In this document: positions 46,901 through 52,900 of the stretch, piece after piece | Position numbering within the stretch: the stretch's first letter is position 1 | Layout of the letters: each line of letters starts with the position of its first letter | From: Fasciola hepatica | Lineage: Eukaryota; Platyhelminthes; Trematoda; Plagiorchiida; Fasciolidae | Assembly (NCBI GenBank): GCA_948099385.1 | Contig: CANUEZ040000183.1 | Coordinates: 8,155,250 to 8,219,249, forward strand | Reading direction: 5' to 3' | DNA: 64,000 nucleotides | Notes under the pieces: generated by a model | Told to the model about the DNA's origin: nothing | What the model saw: the letters and a program-made list of their open reading frames with translations, nothing else | Database searches by the model: none | Made by a program: the position numbers and the translations under genes

Positions 46901-49900
46901 CATGAACTGGCCATACTTAATCATCGTTCAACCATTATCCACCTCAGCGACGAGTTCGCGCCGAGGAATCCTATCCGGGGACATGCGCAACACATGTCGC
47001 AACCATATTAGCCTGGCGAGCTTAAGTTTTTCGTCTAATCTAGTACACTGGACTGTGACAGCTCTGATGACGAATGACAGTCGGTGTGAGCACACAACCG
47101 ACGCTTTATTCACTTGGAGATTATGCACTTCTACTGAAAAAAGAGCAACGGATCCATAAAGGGAAATGGACATACGAGCAAAGAGAGCAAAAAGACATCA
47201 CTTTAACGACCGAAGGGTTTCAACTTGGTCATCCGATCGCTCACTTTTGGTAATGTTCGGATCGATACGTCACCAGAATGTTATACAACGCAGTGCAAAC
47301 ATTGGCTTCTTAACAATGTGCTTTAGAACAACAGGCCACCCTCAGGATTTTCATATTTCTATTTTGGCCACTGGTAGAATTCGGCACTTTTGAAATTTTT
47401 CTGTGTGTATGTATGTATAGATGATTCTTTTTGTTCTTCACTTCAATCGTTTTCCCCTCTGCGTACAGATAATCTTCTGTGTGAGCACTCTACTATTCCG
47501 ATGGTCTGAGTTCACCACACGTTATATGGTCCTGTCGTTCACTTCTATATCAGCTTGTTTTGGCGCCTACAAATTCATGTCGTACATGGCCACTCCAACC
47601 TTTGGTATGAATGATCGGGGAGTGGAACAGATTCAAGATGCGGGTTTGGATCTTAATATTAGTTCCGGAGGAATAGCCGAGTAAGTTGTCCTCCCTGTTG
47701 AGTGTAGTACTTTCTCATCATATGAATTGTGTACGTTGTCGATGAATGTTTTTTCCCCCCTCATAGTTAGGTTATTTGTGCATCGGAAGTGTGAGTAAAT
47801 GCTCCTTGTTGAACTAGTGCATCACTGTTGCGATTCGTTGATAGCTCTTTGTGTTCTCCATTTATATCGCAAATCGTTTCACTGACCTGGGTTCGTTGTC
47901 CACCGGTGTCACGAATAAGTTTGAACAGTCTTTGACTGTTACCTGAAGCAGCTGCTATTTCCATTTCTTCAGCTACCTTGACCCACCAATTTTCGCGATC
48001 CTTCTTAAGGCATTTTATGATTTGCATTTGTAGAATTCTTCGAGTCTTATTCATCTCCTTACAGTTCGAGAGCTGACGCTTTCGCCCCATTATACACAAC
48101 GACTCCTGCGAAATCTAGTGTATTTGATGGATATCGGATCTAGGACCACAGGCGAAACCTGCTGCAACACGCGTCACTTCCTGGATATAGGCCCAATGCT
48201 TGTCTTCATTACTGTTCGTCGTAAATTCTAGCTCATGTGTTAAGTTCTGTTGATAACGGGTTCGCACTTCTGGATCACACATGCGTTGCACGGTAACCGC
48301 GTTTGCGGTTTGCGACGATGAACATGGAGCTGGAGAGATAATCGCATTAAAACTAATGCATGGTCCGACTCTACGTACTTGGACCAGTAAGATCTACAGT
48401 TCTGAACCGAACTGCGCCACCGACAGCTTACGGCGATATGATCAGTTAGCTTAGGGTACCTGTAGAGTTGAAGTGGCATGTCGCTGTGCGACGCGAGCTG
48501 TGTCTGAAATTGGTGCTAGACAAGAACAATCGATTGTCTGTACAAAACTGGAGAAGTCTATCCCCGTTATCTGTACGCTCAAAGGGTAAAGCACAACGGC
48601 CACTTAAACTGGCTTCTGACGCATCAAGTTCACCAACTTGTGCATTGAAGTCATCAGCTAGCACTACAATGTCAGAACCTTTACTGCTGCGAACGAGGGT
48701 GCCGAGTTCATCGTAAAACTCATCCTTATGCGTGTCTGAGCTGCAATCTGTTGAGGCGTATGCCGAGATCACAAACAAATTGCGCTTAACACAACTATCT
48801 TTTAAAACGGCAACTGACCCTTGGAGTCTCAGCACATAAACGACTGTTAACAGGGATGCAGTCTAAGAGAGTAGCCTCAGCCTTATCAGTGAAGACAATT
48901 CCTACACCACGTTGACCCACAGCTCTAGCTGCTTCGTTTCCTGAGGTGCGCAGAATACAACTCGATGAGATACCGGGAGCAGTTAGTTGAATTACACTGC
49001 TGGAATCCTGGATACGCGTTTCACCTAAGTAGCAGACATCAATCTTCGGGGAATCTGTTGTGAGATCTAGACATGCCTACTGATCGACCTGCATGAGTGT
49101 GCGCACGTTAAAGGAGCCCAGATTCAGAGGCTGACGAGACTTGAGAAAATGAGTTATCAGACAGAGGATGTTTCCCGACACTATTTGACAATGAACCGTT
49201 GTGAGTATCGACCGTGTTATCAGTGGGAGCATTATGGGTGGATAGATGGGGCAAAGAGAGGTGGTTGAGGACAGAAGACAAAGGTTGAATAAAAGAGAGG
49301 GAACTCTGAGCAGTAGCCCACTTATCGCTACCCACCCCACTCGATGCAATGGGTAGTGCGGTTCTGATTATGCTGCGCGACGACCGATGCACTATGGAGT
49401 TTCTTCTATTTGTGCAGTTCATGAGAGATGTTGGACGGGTACTGCTGGGGTGTCCAGCGTCAAAGCGGAAGCACGATTAGGGTTCTCATCCAAAGCCTTA
49501 ATTTCTAACGAGAACCTGTCCGCGGGGCAGCCGGGGAGTGACTGAGTGGAAGCCCATTTGCTTGGATCAATTATTCTTCCACTGATTTTGCCGATTGAGT
49601 TGCCAGCTCACATCGACCGCCAACCTGGAGGACCAGGAGACTGGACTTTATCTGACCTCTACCCATAAAGCTGTCAGGCATGATTGCATCTCCGGCTTAA
49701 AGAAGTCATCCTGTATAGCTCTTTGGGTCATAGAGGCGTGTAAGCCATCACACCACGTCAAGGTGTAGTCTCGTCGTGATGGCGATTTCTATGGACCACC
49801 CGCACATTTGACCTTTGCTCAAAACGATCATTTAAGCCCCCAATGACAAACTAAAAAACGGCAACATAGCACGCCATAGGACCTGCGTATTTTGGCCATT

Positions 49901-52900
49901 TGCTTACGACCATAAAGCTAGTTCTCCTTTGCACCATTTCTCGCAGTGTGCTGACCCGCTTGACGTCTGGACCTGGGACTGTTATAACTCGAGCCATCTT
50001 GTTGCTTGCCTGGGGTCCCGTTGAGGTCCGCTTGCTCATCCATAGGATCTGTTTTGTCTGTACTTGAGCTGCTGTCGAAACAGTCACACTGCTTCTGCTG
50101 CCTGTGTCTGTTCTGGTTTGATTGACGCCTCATTCTACTGCCACAGCAGTCTGCTACTTTATATGTACACACAACTTGTCACTGTTTTTGTGATAGTAAT
50201 TCTGAAGACAGTAACCGAGGTCTTACCGATTTCATGACCGAGTTGACCTTGTCAGAAAGATGCTTTCACTAGTTACCAAGTGAAGCAATAACCGTCGTTG
50301 TTCGTCTTCATCAGATGATCCTGGCTAATACTTCTTCCCTTCCTCCCCCCGCCTACACCAGGCATGCCAAAGATGCCATCATTATGTGCTGTGCCATCCT
50401 GATTCTCAGCGTGGTTCACCGCTATTTTTGGCTCCTGTTACTATTGGTGAGTTGAGTTGCAGATTGGCTCTTTGTGCGTATGCCGGTCCTCACTTGTTCA
50501 TCGGTGTTTTTTCTTCTCTTTGCTGTCCGTTTCGACCGGAGATTTTCGGTTCGTATCCCCACCAACGACGGTCAACTTCCACAGGGGCCACAGACTGTTG
50601 TGCATCAGTCATGAGGTCCGCACCTCATCGGCGCCTGATCATACCTGGGTGCTAGACAACTCCGTTTTGGTCCGACGGACTGGCTACCACGTTTGACTAA
50701 ATGGATCTTAATGTGATTCACCGTTCCTTCTCCTAGATTCATAAGTGCCAGTTTTTTTCCTGAAAGTGAAATCCAAACTTTTCCTAGTATTCTCAGTGAT
50801 CAAATAGGCAGTCGTCGTGGACCCAAGCTAAAACCAATCTACGAGAATTTAGTCCGAATGCCAACATTTTGACTGCTTTGAGCCAATTCGATATGAAATG
50901 ATGATCACCTTTTCGTATCTTTGAACTACCTCTCGACCCAGCAAACGTTCTACACTGAGAAGGTCTATTCAGTATCATCCGCCGGAAGTATGCCACTAAA
51001 CCAAATCGGGCTACCGATTGATCTAAAGTACCCACTACTCAACGTGGGTTATCTTTGGAAGTATCAATGGTCAGATCTGAACAATGTTTAAAAAAATATA
51101 ATTCATCATGCATTCAACTCACTATTGAAAACCACAGGATAAAACACCATATAATTGAAAAACTAAATTGCATTTTTTGCTTCCGAAAATCCATACCGCC
51201 AGCCGGAATTGAACCAGTGACCTTCCGCTGGTCGACGTGGATTTTGCATTATTTATATGACACTGAATCCTCGTGCCATCGACAATTCTTTATTATGTAC
51301 GCTAGTTCCCAGATACTTTTCATTTGCGTTAAATGTCCAAGTTCGTACTGTGTGCTAACGATTGTTATCTATTTTCCGCGCACTATTTGCTACTGAGAGG
51401 CTAGATAACTCGATCTGTCCCCGTACTTAATGATGAAGTTTATAGCTAACGTAGGACATTTGTGTCAGGGTGCAACGTGACATCGAAATGATATATAAGT
51501 TCTCCGAAGTCAGTATCATTCGAATCTCTACTACGGTAAAATCTCTCAAAAAGCGATACTCGACATACGGGAACATTTTTCCATTCCCCGTCAGTATCTC
51601 CAAAGGTCACACCGCTTATCCGAACAAGGGACAGTTTATGCGGTCCCCAGCATAGTAACGAACACTTCACCTTGTGTTCTTGAAAATGACACTACAGTTG
51701 ATCACAAGAAAATGCACCGTCTGCTTGCCTATGGTATACGAGTGCGGACCACCATTTTGTCCGCTCGCTCAAGTTTCAAAAGTCAGTCGACCGACATTGG
51801 TCACATGCACCTACTATACCAACTCTTCTCCCATTCTAGGACAGTCTAGTTATACTGACACTCACCAGACGAACGACGTGCATGCACCATTGAGTTTGTG
51901 ACCAGCGTCATTAGGATAACATCGATTGGCATGCTGGACCTAAATGTGCAAGCGAAGTCATCAGGAACGTAAAGATCTCATGCAGAAAATATTTTACTAT
52001 CGAATACAGATGAAACACGAAGCGAAGGCTGATGCTTTCAATGGTTACTCCCTTCAAGTTTTCACCGGCGTGGTCTTCTCGAAGAATGACCCGGACAAAA
52101 GATGTGAGTAGATCCTGGGCAGGCCGAATTCCACGGCTTAGAACTCGGACCCTTGTTAGTAGGTAAAATGAAACAAATACCACAAAGTAAACAATAAAGT
52201 CAATTAGAAAAGTGTACGCAAAAATTGCATGATAGAGAAGCAAATTAGCAAATCTGACCGATATCTATTGTCGAATAATGGTTCTAGGCTCCCTACTGAC
52301 CTCGAACGAATAGTTTATAGGTGAGATATTCCTTTTAAATAAATAGAGTACCATTGAAGATGAAGTGTGATAAGGTCAGTGGTCCAGACGGGTTATCGCC
52401 AAGAATGTAAACTGAAGTTGCTCTCATTTCATCATCAGCGTTACCATATTTATACAATCAACTTTTTTCCGTGAAAATGCGAATGCATGTTCACTGCCCG
52501 GAAGATACATCGTGCAATCTAATACGCTGGACTTGTGTGTCCAAAGACTTCTATTGCACCAAACGTCCTCTGAGATAAGAGAAACTGGTCCGTTCAGCTT
52601 GATTATCATCACTTGAGTGTCTCGTTTAGTGTCAATATATGGCACACTATTTTGTTTTTCATTCCACAGGATATGTAAAACCGATAGTATTTGTAGTCGG
52701 GACTGTAATGATGCATCCAAATGTGTGACGAGAAAAAAATTTCCAACTATATTAGGTGTAGATGGTGGCTCGCCGTGTACCAGAAGTCATTTATCTGACC
52801 TTTTTATCGATCGCGAGTAATTAACAACTGGTCGTGGTCACAACGTTTTAACTACTTTCGACGACAGTTGAGGATAGGAGGCGTCAGTCTACGAAAAACA

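Noticed and set aside
49918..50172. 84-codon - strand frame rich in Gln/Ser
   Set aside because: Probably LINE 5' UTR; nothing to support a gene.
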